DNA of 16,778 nucleotides from JBBTWG01 sp038062935 (GTDB lineage: Bacteria; Patescibacteriota; Gracilibacteria; UBA1369; UBA12463), in the NCBI GenBank assembly GCA_038062935.1, contig JBBTWG010000003.1:1-16778 (forward strand), given 5' to 3'. Under the pieces are notes generated by a model, which was not told the DNA's origin, did not search any database, and worked only from the letters and a program-made list of their open reading frames with translations. This document shows, one piece after another, positions 9,702 through 15,655 of the stretch. The position numbers and the translations under genes were made by a program. How positions within the stretch are numbered: position 1 is the stretch's first letter; every line of letters starts with the position of its first letter.

Positions 9702-9787
9702 CGCGCCCGGAGCACTTTTTCGCAAAAATGAAATCACCCACTCTTTTTCGAGAACAACCAACGAGCACGGCTTCAAAAAACATTTTC

Positions 9788-9816
9788 TTGACTTTTCCAA
9801 AACAGACCTTTAAAGT
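9788..9816 (+). promoter_or_regulatory. Candidate promoter for the rplC-led ribosomal operon
   Basis: TTGACT (9788-9793, 5/6 to the -35 consensus), a 17-bp spacer, and TAAAGT (9811-9816, 4/6 to the -10 consensus). Predicted start is near 9823, leaving a ~130-nt untranslated leader. A promoter is expected here because the upstream giant gene follows a terminator and is unlikely to drive ribosomal protein synthesis adequately. Confidence 0.5.
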
Positions 9817-9842
9817 ACCCGCGCCTTGAAGTAAAAGTTCAC

Positions 9843-9866
9843 TTTTGAATAGTCAAATATTCAAAA
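9843..9866 (+). promoter_or_regulatory. Hairpin in the rplC leader
   Basis: TTTTGAATA (9843-9851) and TATTCAAAA (9858-9866) form a perfect 9-bp stem with loop GTCAAA, about 20 nt into the predicted leader. There is no T-tract. A role in autogenous control of the operon, comparable to r-protein leader hairpins elsewhere, is inference. Confidence 0.45.
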
Positions 9867-9918
9867 CAGCTCTCGGGTTTCCATCCGAAAATCTGAAAAG
9901 CATACGAACCTCTTTACA

Positions 9919-9938
9919 GTCACAAGTCAATAGTCACA
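9919..9938 (+). repeat. GTCACAAGTCA element upstream of rplC
   Basis: GTCACAAGTCA at 9919-9929 is identical to 451-461 in the tuf-rpsJ spacer and is followed by a partial second copy (AGTCACACG, 9932-9940). It lies 26 bp before the rplC start in the same orientation as the copy before rpsJ. Confidence 0.65.
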
Positions 9939-9954
9939 CGTAACAAGTATCTCT

Positions 9955-10542
9955 ATGTCAGGCATCCTCGGGAAAAAAATCGGCATGACTCGTATGCAAA
10001 GACCGGATGGTCGAATCGTTTCAGTGACGCTGGTTTTATGTGAAGAAAATACGATTACACAGGTCAAAACAGCAGGAAAAGACGGCTACAGCGCTATCGT
10101 CGTAGGAACAGGAAAATTCAAAAAGCCTCGAAAAACAGTCCCTTTCCGATGGATGAGGGAATTTAAAATTGAGGAAAAAGAGACAGAAGGCTATAAAAAA
10201 GGTGATGTTTTGAATCTCGAAGGGTTCAAAGAAGTCAAAAAAGTAGAAATTGATGGTGTTTCAAAAGGAAAAGGTTTCCAAGGAACGATCAAGAGATATC
10301 ACTTCCGGAGTGGTCCAGGTTCTCACGGATCACACTTTCACCGTGAACCAGGTTCAGTCGGTATGCGTGCAAAACCAGGAAGAATTATGCGAGGCAAGAA
10401 AATGCCAGGCCGCATGGGTCTCGATTCCGTAAACCAAAAGAACGTAGAAGTCATGCACGTCGATCCATCCAAAAACCTGATAGCACTCAAAGGTTCTCTC
10501 CCAGGTGCTAACGGCTCTATGATCATTATCAAAAAATCCTAA
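9955..10542 (+). CDS. rplC: 50S ribosomal protein L3
   Basis: uL3, 195 residues (E. coli 209), is an early 50S assembly protein whose extended loop reaches toward the peptidyl-transferase centre. Landmarks are the start GILGKKIGMTRM, the KGKGFQGTIKRYHF segment, SHGSHFHREPGSVGMRAKPGR and the following RGKKMPGRMG. It now leads the ribosomal cluster, with a leader hairpin and promoter upstream. The TCC TAA at the end forms an ATCCTAA unit (10536-10542), so its stop codon lies in a copy of the heptad found in later spacers. rplD starts 8 bp after the stop. Confidence 0.98.
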   Translation: MSGILGKKIGMTRMQRPDGRIVSVTLVLCEENTITQVKTAGKDGYSAIVVGTGKFKKPRKTVPFRWMREFKIEEKETEGYKKGDVLNLEGFKEVKKVEIDGVSKGKGFQGTIKRYHFRSGPGSHGSHFHREPGSVGMRAKPGRIMRGKKMPGRMGLDSVNQKNVEVMHVDPSKNLIALKGSLPGANGSMIIIKKS

Positions 10543-10550
10543 AACTTCCC

Positions 10551-11231
10551 ATGAAACTCGATCTCTACAACCAGAAAGGCGAAAAAACAGGAACTGTCGA
10601 AGCTCCAGCAGAGTTCTTTGAGGTCGAATTCAAACGTGGATTGATTCACGAAGCTCTCATCCGACAAGAAGGCAATCGCCGACCAGGTGTCTACGCTCAC
10701 ACAAAAACGAAAGGAGAAGTCCACGGAGGTGGCAAAAAACCATACGCTCAAAAAGGCACAGGCCGAGCTCGTCAGGGAAGCAGCCGAAGCCCACAGATGA
10801 AAGGTGGTGGTGTCACATTCGGACCACGAAACAACAGAAATTTCAAAAAACTTATGCCAAAGAAAATGCGACGAGTAGCTCTTTTCTCAGCTCTCTCAGC
10901 AAAAGCTCGCGCAAACGAAATCTTCGTCCTCGACCAATACAACGCAAAAGAGATCAAAACCAAAGATTTCGCAAAGATGGTGAAAGCGCTTCCAATTCGA
11001 TTCGAAGCTCTCTTCGTTCTCCCAGCACATCACGAAATGCTGGAAAAATCAGCACAAAACATGCCAAATGTGAAAGCGATGCTGGTCAATTACCTCAATA
11101 TTCGAGACCTCCGAAAATATGACCGCGTCGTCTTCCTCGAAGAATCCTTGAAAAAAATGGAAGAAGTTTTCAAAGAAAAGAAAGCAACATCTACGAAAGA
11201 AAAAGCGAAGAAAGTAACAGTAAAAAAATAA
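10551..11231 (+). CDS. rplD: 50S ribosomal protein L4
   Basis: uL4, 226 residues (E. coli 201), lines the exit-tunnel constriction; in E. coli it also represses its own S10 operon. The tunnel loop is clear at residues ~44-94 with GEVHGGGKKPYAQKGTGRARQGSSRSP. The C-terminus carries a ~20-residue Lys/Glu-rich extension (KEKKATSTKEKAKKVTVKK) beyond the usual end. The leader hairpin before rplC would be the natural place to look for an L4 target here, but no E. coli-like sequence is evident. Spacing to rplW is 7 bp. Confidence 0.98.
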   Translation: MKLDLYNQKGEKTGTVEAPAEFFEVEFKRGLIHEALIRQEGNRRPGVYAHTKTKGEVHGGGKKPYAQKGTGRARQGSSRSPQMKGGGVTFGPRNNRNFKKLMPKKMRRVALFSALSAKARANEIFVLDQYNAKEIKTKDFAKMVKALPIRFEALFVLPAHHEMLEKSAQNMPNVKAMLVNYLNIRDLRKYDRVVFLEESLKKMEEVFKEKKATSTKEKAKKVTVKK

Positions 11232-11238
11232 TTTCTTT

Positions 11239-11538
11239 ATGAAACTCAACGTACTCACCAAACCGATTATCACAGAAAAGACTTCTAGAAGCCAAGAAAA
11301 CGGCATATACACATTCGTGGTTGTGCAAGATGCGACGAAAATCGACATCAAAAACGCTTTCGAAGCGCTATACGGAGAAAAAGTAGAAAAAGTGCAGATC
11401 CTCTACGTGAAACCGAAAGTAAAAATGGTAGGAAGCGGAAAACCTTTCACAAAAAGAGCAGAAGTGAAAAAAGCTGTCATCAAAGTCACCAAAGGAAAGA
11501 AAGTAGACATCTTAAAATTCGAAAAACCAAAAAAGTAA
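11239..11538 (+). CDS. rplW: 50S ribosomal protein L23
   Basis: uL23, 99 residues, normal for the family, sits at the tunnel exit and forms the docking site for trigger factor and SRP. Family signs are NVLTKPIITEKTSR at the N-terminus, YTFVV, KIDIKNAFEALYGEKVEKVQ, and the loop with PFTKRAEVKKAVIKVTKG followed by VDIL. The gene follows rplD after 7 bp and precedes rplB by 18 bp, as expected for translational coupling. The bases before ATG (aatttcttt) contain no Shine-Dalgarno motif. Confidence 0.97.
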   Translation: MKLNVLTKPIITEKTSRSQENGIYTFVVVQDATKIDIKNAFEALYGEKVEKVQILYVKPKVKMVGSGKPFTKRAEVKKAVIKVTKGKKVDILKFEKPKK

Positions 11539-11556
11539 TTCTAATCTCCTCGTACA

Positions 11557-12402
11557 ATGGGTATCAAAATCTACAAACCAACCACGAACGGACGAAGAAA
11601 AATGAGCGTACTCACGTACGAAGAAATTACGAAGACCAAACCAGAAAAAAGCCTAGTAAAAAGAATCAAGAAGCACGCTGGTCGAAACAGCCAGGGAAAA
11701 ATCACGATTCGTCATCAGGGTGGTGGATACTTGAAGAAATACCGCATGGTTGATTTCAAACAAGTCGATAAACTCAATATTCCAGCGAAAGTAGCAGCAA
11801 TCGAATACGATCCAGGCCGCTCAGCATTCATCATGCTCGTGAACTACAAAGACGGAGAAAAACGCTACCACATCGCTCCAGCAGGAATGGAAGTAGGCTC
11901 AGAAATCGTCACAAAAGTAAAAGCAAAGCCACAAGTAGGCAACAGAATGAAACTCCGAAACGTTCCAGTAGGATTTGATATACACAATGTAGAGCTCAAT
12001 CTCGGAAAAGGTGGACAAATGGTTCGCAGCGCAGGATCTGGAGCAAAACTCGTCTCTCTCGAAGGAGAAATGGCACACGTGCAATTCCCTTCAGGCGAAG
12101 TGCGTTTGATTCACAAGGATTGCTATGCGACAATCGGAGTCGTCAGTAATGCCGATCACCAGAACGTCCGCATCGGAAAAGCAGGAAGAATGCGACACAT
12201 GGGATGGAAGCCACAAGTGCTCGGAAAATCCATGAACCCAAATGACCATCCACACGGCGGAGGTGAAGGTCACTCCCCTATCGGTCTCCCAGGACCTCGA
12301 ACTCCATGGGGAAAACCTGCTCTCGGCTACAAAACCAGATGGAGAAAGAAATACAGCAACAAATACATCATCAGCCGCAAAAAAGACAAGAAAACTCAAT
12401 AA
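11557..12402 (+). CDS. rplB: 50S ribosomal protein L2
   Basis: uL2, 281 residues (E. coli 273), is needed for subunit association and peptidyl-transferase activity. Signatures include NGRRKMSVLTYEEITK at the N-terminus, GRNSQGKITIRHQGGGYLKKYR, AAIEYDPGRSAFIMLVNY, and NPNDHPHGGGEGHSPIG near the end. His231 in NDHPHGGG corresponds to the highly conserved E. coli His229. The usual NPVDHPHGGGEG reads NPNDHPHGGGEG. The spacer before it (taatctcctcg) resembles a single degenerate heptad. The C-terminus is lysine-rich (SRKKDKKTQ). Confidence 0.98.
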   Translation: MGIKIYKPTTNGRRKMSVLTYEEITKTKPEKSLVKRIKKHAGRNSQGKITIRHQGGGYLKKYRMVDFKQVDKLNIPAKVAAIEYDPGRSAFIMLVNYKDGEKRYHIAPAGMEVGSEIVTKVKAKPQVGNRMKLRNVPVGFDIHNVELNLGKGGQMVRSAGSGAKLVSLEGEMAHVQFPSGEVRLIHKDCYATIGVVSNADHQNVRIGKAGRMRHMGWKPQVLGKSMNPNDHPHGGGEGHSPIGLPGPRTPWGKPALGYKTRWRKKYSNKYIISRKKDKKTQ

Positions 12403-12408
12403 TCAAGT

Positions 12409-12441
12409 TCCCTACATCCTAAATCCTACATCCTAAATCCT
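12409..12441 (+). repeat. Heptad array upstream of rpsS, running into the start codon
   Basis: Units TCCCTAC, ATCCTAA, ATCCTAC, ATCCTAA and a final ATCCT run directly into the ATG at 12442, so the A of the start codon is the sixth base of the last unit. This is the tightest array-to-start spacing in the window. Confidence 0.85.
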
Positions 12442-12747
12442 ATGTCACGCAGCTCAAAAAAAGGACCATATATCGACCCAAAACTGGTGAAGAAAGTTGA
12501 AAAACTCGACGCAGCAGGACAAAAAAGACCGATCAAGACATGGTCACGATCATGCGTCATATCACCAGAATTTGTAGGACACACATTCGGAGTTCACAAC
12601 GGCAAACAGTTCAATCCAGTGTTCGTCACAGAACAGATGGTCGGACACAAGCTCGGAGAATTCTCCCACACTAGAAAATTCAGAGGCCATGGAGGAAAAC
12701 TCGCAAAAGCCACAGGCACAGACGCACCAGCACCAGCCGCAAAATAA
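12442..12747 (+). CDS. rpsS: 30S ribosomal protein S19
   Basis: uS19, 101 residues (family ~92), lies in the 30S head next to S13 and contacts the B1 bridge region. The signature runs from SRSSKKGPYIDPKLVKKV through TWSRSCVISPEFVGHTFGVHNGKQFNPVFVTEQMVGHKLGEF to SHTRKFRGHGGK. The extra length is a short Ala/Pro-rich tail (TDAPAPAAK). The start at 12442 gives the normal MSRSSKKGP N-terminus. It is embedded at the end of a heptad array with no Shine-Dalgarno motif. Confidence 0.98.
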   Translation: MSRSSKKGPYIDPKLVKKVEKLDAAGQKRPIKTWSRSCVISPEFVGHTFGVHNGKQFNPVFVTEQMVGHKLGEFSHTRKFRGHGGKLAKATGTDAPAPAAK

Positions 12748-12748
12748 T

Positions 12749-12775
12749 CACCTACATCCTAAATCCTAAATACTC
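12749..12775 (+). repeat. Heptad array upstream of rplV
   Basis: CACCTAC, ATCCTAA and ATCCTAA, then a degenerate ATACTC, fill the entire spacer between the rpsS stop and the rplV GTG start. The spacer is therefore almost nothing but repeat. Confidence 0.8.
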
Positions 12776-13228
12776 GTGAAAGCCTTCATCCGAAACATCC
12801 GCATCGCTCCTAAAAAAATGAATCTCATCGCTGTGATGGTTCGTGGCAAAAGTGTGGAAGAAGCGCTCGCAATTCTAAAATTCACACCAAAGAAAGCTGC
12901 ACCAATTCTTTACAAAGCAATTCAATCAGCAGCGGCAAACGCAGAAAAGAATGATCTCCAAAAGAAAGAAAATCTCATCATCGAATCTCTCTACGTGGGA
13001 AAAGAGCCAACGCTCAAAAGATTCAACCCAGTATCACGAGGACGAGCACACCCAATCAAAAAAAGAGGATGCCAAGTATCCGTCTATCTCGCATCAAAAG
13101 ACGCCGTAAAACCAATGAAAGAAGTCAAGAAAGTTCCAGGAAAAGTAGCAGAAAAAGCTGAAGCTCCTGCAGAAGAAGTCAAAGTAAAAAAGGTCACAAA
13201 ATCAAAAAAAGCTCCCGCTAACTCCTAA
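12776..13228 (+). CDS. rplV: 50S ribosomal protein L22
   Basis: uL22, 150 residues (family ~110), contributes the beta-hairpin that narrows the exit tunnel. Core features are NIRIAPKKMNLIAVMVRGKSVEEALAIL, LYKAIQSAAANAEKN, and the hairpin with PTLKRFNPVSRGRAHPIKKR. A GTG at 12776 is the best start: it is the only non-ATG start in the cluster and gives an N-terminus two or three residues shorter than usual. Beyond residue ~106 there is a ~45-residue Lys/Ala/Glu/Val-rich low-complexity extension. The last codons AAC TCC TAA already belong to the heptad array that continues into the spacer. Confidence 0.97.
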   Translation: MKAFIRNIRIAPKKMNLIAVMVRGKSVEEALAILKFTPKKAAPILYKAIQSAAANAEKNDLQKKENLIIESLYVGKEPTLKRFNPVSRGRAHPIKKRGCQVSVYLASKDAVKPMKEVKKVPGKVAEKAEAPAEEVKVKKVTKSKKAPANS

Positions 13229-13250
13229 TCTCCTAACTCCTAAATCCTAG
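13221..13250 (+). repeat. Heptad array across the rplV stop and up to rpsC
   Basis: ACTCCTAA, TCTCCTAA, CTCCTAA and ATCCTAG run from the last codons of rplV to one base before the rpsC ATG. The first unit supplies the rplV stop codon (13226-13228). Confidence 0.8.
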
Positions 13251-13251
13251 A

Positions 13252-13917
13252 ATGGGTCAAAAAGCTAATCCAAATATGTTGCGCATGGGAATCACCAGGT
13301 CTTGGGACTCAAAGTGGTTCGCAGGTGGTAAGAAATTTGTGAAACTTCTCCATCAAGATCTCGAAATTCGAAAATTCTTGAACAAGAAACTCGTAGAAGC
13401 AGTCATCGGAAAAATCGAAATTCTCCGTTCCACAAACCAGATTGGAATCAATATCCACACAGCAAAACCAGGAAATGTGATCGGAATTCAGGGACAAATG
13501 GTCGAAGAACTCAAAAAAGAACTCGAAAAAATGACTGGTGAAAAAATCCAGGTCAACATCAAAGAAATCAAGAGACCAGGACTCGTCGCTCGGATCGTTG
13601 CAGAAAGCATCGCAAAACAGATCGAGAAAAGAGTTTCTCACCGCAGAGCGGCAAAAATGGCGATGGACAAGATTATGGAATCCGGCGCTATGGGAGTCAA
13701 AATCTTCGCAGGAGGCCGTTTGAACGGAGTAGAAATCGCTCGCAGTGAATACTTCTCAAAAGGGAAAGTTCCTCTCCAGACACTTCGTGCAGACATTGAC
13801 TACGCTTCTTGCCCAGCCTTCACAGCTTACGGTGCGATCGGCATCAAAGTCTGGATCTACCGAGGACTCGTCTTCAAGAAAAAAGGCGAAACAATGTCCA
13901 CAGAAGCCCAAATGTAA
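13252..13917 (+). CDS. rpsC: 30S ribosomal protein S3
   Basis: uS3, 221 residues, is at the mRNA entry channel and contributes helicase activity. It starts with the invariant MGQKANPNMLRMGI. The type-II KH domain spans roughly residues 38-106; its GxxG loop is GIQG (78-81), where most S3 proteins have two basic residues (GKKG or GRKG). The basic helicase patch SHRRAAK (129-135) is intact, as is the C-terminal domain with FAGGRLNGVEIARSE, LRADIDYA and AYGAIGIKVWIYRG. The ATG at 13252 lies one base after the heptad array. Confidence 0.98.
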   Translation: MGQKANPNMLRMGITRSWDSKWFAGGKKFVKLLHQDLEIRKFLNKKLVEAVIGKIEILRSTNQIGINIHTAKPGNVIGIQGQMVEELKKELEKMTGEKIQVNIKEIKRPGLVARIVAESIAKQIEKRVSHRRAAKMAMDKIMESGAMGVKIFAGGRLNGVEIARSEYFSKGKVPLQTLRADIDYASCPAFTAYGAIGIKVWIYRGLVFKKKGETMSTEAQM

Positions 13918-13923
13918 ACAAGG

Positions 13924-13959
13924 ATTCCTAAATCCTAAATCCTAAATCCTATCTCCTAG
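13924..13959 (+). repeat. Heptad array upstream of rplP
   Basis: ATTCCTAA, ATCCTAA, ATCCTAA, ATCCTAT and CTCCTAG end six bases before the rplP ATG. This is the longest uninterrupted run of the ATCCTAA form. As in the rpsC, rpsN and rpsH arrays, the last unit ends in TAG. Confidence 0.85.
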
Positions 13960-13965
13960 CCACAC

Positions 13966-14382
13966 ATGCTCGCCCCAAAAAAACAGAAATTCCGAAAATC
14001 ACACCGCCTCCGAGGAAAAAGAGGAGGAATCGACTACCGAGGCAACACGCTCTCATTCGGAACATTCGGAATCAAAGCGCTCAGCTCAGGAGAAATCAAT
14101 TCACGCCAAATCGAATCTGCTCGTAAAGTACTTACTCGCTACACCAAGCGTGGAGGCAGAATCTGGATCAGAATCTTCCCAGACAAAGCGATCAGCAGAA
14201 AAGCAGCAGAAGTTCCGATGGGTGGTGGAAAAGGTGCTCCGGAATTCTACGCTATGCAGGTTCACCCAGGACGAGTTTTGTTCGAGATGGATGGTATTGA
14301 CCCAAAAATGGCAAAAGAAGCTCTCGAACTCGCTATCTACAAGCTTCCAGTACAGTGCAAATTCATGACGACACTCAATTAA
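13966..14382 (+). CDS. rplP: 50S ribosomal protein L16
   Basis: uL16, 138 residues (E. coli 136), binds near the A-site tRNA and completes late 50S assembly. Signatures are MLAPKKQKFRKSHR, YRGNTLSFGTFGIKAL, INSRQIESARKVLTRYTKRGG, WIRIFPDKAISRKAAEV, and PGRVLFEMDG. The conserved RMGKGKG motif reads PMGGGKG here (Pro84), so the arginine that is hydroxylated in E. coli L16 (Arg81) appears to be replaced. rpmC starts 14 bp after the stop. Confidence 0.98.
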   Translation: MLAPKKQKFRKSHRLRGKRGGIDYRGNTLSFGTFGIKALSSGEINSRQIESARKVLTRYTKRGGRIWIRIFPDKAISRKAAEVPMGGGKGAPEFYAMQVHPGRVLFEMDGIDPKMAKEALELAIYKLPVQCKFMTTLN

Positions 14383-14396
14383 TTCTCTCTAAAAAC

Positions 14397-14621
14397 ATGC
14401 TTACCAAAGAAGAAATCAAAAAGGCAAAACAACCAGAACTCCAAAAAGAACTCGATGCTACTCGAGTCGAATATGCTGAAATAAAGCTGAAGGTGAGTAT
14501 CGGACAGTCCAAATCAAGCGACCAAGTCAAAAAACAACGAAAGTACGCAGCACGACTTCTGACACAAATGAACACAAAATCTCCAGAGGGAAAAAAAGGA
14601 CTTGAAAAAGAGTCAAAATAA
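14397..14621 (+). CDS. rpmC: 50S ribosomal protein L29
   Basis: uL29, 74 residues, lies by the tunnel exit next to L23. The ATG at 14397 is chosen over an in-frame ATG at 14355, because the earlier one lies inside rplP and the later one gives the family N-terminus MLTKEEIKKAKQPELQKEL. The protein is the expected two-helix coiled hairpin with LKVSIGQSKSSDQVKKQRKYAARLLTQMN near the end. The usual RxxIARxxT motif is here KKQRKYAARLLTQ. A short Lys-rich tail follows. There is no Shine-Dalgarno motif before ATG (ctctctaaaaac). Confidence 0.95.
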   Translation: MLTKEEIKKAKQPELQKELDATRVEYAEIKLKVSIGQSKSSDQVKKQRKYAARLLTQMNTKSPEGKKGLEKESK

Positions 14622-14654
14622 CATACACTACTCCTACTAACTTCTCGAATTCAC

Positions 14655-14891
14655 ATGCGAACAAAAACAGGAACTATCGTCAGCGACAAAATGGAAAAGA
14701 CTATCACTGTCGAAGTTGTATCCTACAAAACACACCCAAAGTACAAAAAACAATATCAGATTTCCAAGAAATTCTACGCTCACGATCCAGAAGAGAAGCA
14801 CAACATGGGTGAAACAGTCACCATCTACGAAACAAGACCACTCAGCAAAACGAAATGCTGGACAGTCGTACCACCAACTCTCACACAATAA
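14655..14891 (+). CDS. rpsQ: 30S ribosomal protein S17
   Basis: uS17, 78 residues (family ~80-87), is a primary 16S-binding protein with an OB fold. Visible motifs are RTKTGTIVSDKMEKTITVEVV, HPKYKKQYQISKKFYAHDP, MGETVTIYETRPLSKTKCWTVV. The spacer after rpmC is 33 bp, pyrimidine-rich (actactcctactaac), with a degenerate heptad but no clear array. It is the last gene of the S10 operon set and is followed after 24 bp by rplN. Confidence 0.97.
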   Translation: MRTKTGTIVSDKMEKTITVEVVSYKTHPKYKKQYQISKKFYAHDPEEKHNMGETVTIYETRPLSKTKCWTVVPPTLTQ

Positions 14892-14915
14892 TTCAAGAAA
14901 CTACTTCCCAAAACC

Positions 14916-15287
14916 ATGATTCAAACACGTTCAATTCTTACCGTCGCAGATAACACAGGAGCAAAACGCGTTGCCTGCATCAAGGTCTTGGGTGGCAGCA
15001 AAAGAAGATATGCAGAACTCGGTGACGTCATCGTCATCTCTGTCAAAGAAGCTGCTCCTCGCGGAATCGTGAAGAAAAAAGCTGTAGAAAGAGCTGTCAT
15101 CGTTCGCACAAGAAAAACAGTCAACCGAAATGATGGAAGTTACGTACGATTCGACGACAATGCAGTCGTTATCATCGGCAAAGATTTCCAGCCAAAAGGA
15201 ACTCGTGTCTTCGGACCGATCGGTCGCGAACTTCGGAAAAAAGAAGACTACCAAAAAATTATTTCTCTTGCCCCTGAAGTCTTATAA
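14916..15287 (+). CDS. rplN: 50S ribosomal protein L14
   Basis: uL14, 123 residues, exactly the family length, forms intersubunit bridges and is the docking site of the silencing factor RsfS. Landmarks are MIQTRSILTVADNTGAKRV, CIKVLGGSKRRYAELGDVIV, VKEAAPRGIVKKK, AVIVRTRK, RFDDNAVVII, GTRVFGPIGRELR and SLAPEVL. It begins the spc-type part of the cluster with no visible promoter of its own, which suggests transcription from the rplC promoter. rplX starts 7 bp after the stop. Confidence 0.98.
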   Translation: MIQTRSILTVADNTGAKRVACIKVLGGSKRRYAELGDVIVISVKEAAPRGIVKKKAVERAVIVRTRKTVNRNDGSYVRFDDNAVVIIGKDFQPKGTRVFGPIGRELRKKEDYQKIISLAPEVL

Positions 15288-15294
15288 AAATTCT

Positions 15295-15627
15295 ATGAAA
15301 CTCAAACTTGGCGATAACGTCTTAGTCATTACCGGAAAGGATCGCGGAAAAACAGGAAAAATCATCCGTATTCTCGAAAAAGCGAACAAAGTAGTTGTCG
15401 AGAAAGTCGCAATTCGAACAAAGCACGTCAAAAAAACATCAGCAAAAGCAGGAGAAATCGTGAAATACGAAGGCCCTATCCAGGCTTCAAACGTGATGCT
15501 CATGACCTCAGAAGGCCCTACACGCATCGGATACAAGAAACTCGAAAACGGAGAAAAAGTCCGATTAGCAAAAAGAACCAAAGAAACGATCGAAGACAAA
15601 AAGGTCGCTGCCAAAAAGAAAAAATAA
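15295..15627 (+). CDS. rplX: 50S ribosomal protein L24
   Basis: uL24, 110 residues (family ~102-105), initiates 50S assembly. The ATG at 15295 is preferred over an upstream in-frame ATG at 15130 because the latter lies inside rplN. It gives the KOW-motif N-terminus MKLKLGDNVLVITGKDRGKTGKIIRIL. Conserved VVVEKVAIRTKHVKK, EGPIQASNVMLM, and PTRIGYKKLENGEKVRLAK follow, with a Lys-rich tail. The leader before ATG (ataaaaattct) has no Shine-Dalgarno motif. Confidence 0.97.
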   Translation: MKLKLGDNVLVITGKDRGKTGKIIRILEKANKVVVEKVAIRTKHVKKTSAKAGEIVKYEGPIQASNVMLMTSEGPTRIGYKKLENGEKVRLAKRTKETIEDKKVAAKKKK

Positions 15628-15655
15628 TTCACATTCATTTACCTAGTTCCTACCA

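Larger units (their letters stand above)
9650..9954 (+). other. 305-bp intergenic region between giant gene and rplC
   Basis: There is no convincing gene here. It contains, in order, a nine-C homopolymer (9671-9679), a hairpin without T-tract (9680-9701), a candidate promoter (9788-9816), a strong AT-rich hairpin (9843-9866), and a GTCACA-type repeat (9919-9938) just before rplC. It reads as the end of one transcription unit and the structured leader of the next. Confidence 0.7.

Noticed and set aside
9606..9800. 64-codon minus-strand frame over the post-gene spacer
   Set aside because: It overlaps the giant gene's 3' end, the C9 tract and the hairpin, and its residues match no family; more likely a chance frame in non-coding DNA.
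14355..14396. Extended N-terminus of L29 starting inside rplP
   Set aside because: The added 14 residues are unlike L29 and overlap rplP; ATG 14397 gives the family start.
15130..15294. Extended N-terminus of L24 starting inside rplN
   Set aside because: The added 55 residues are out-of-frame rplN sequence; the KOW start is at ATG 15295.
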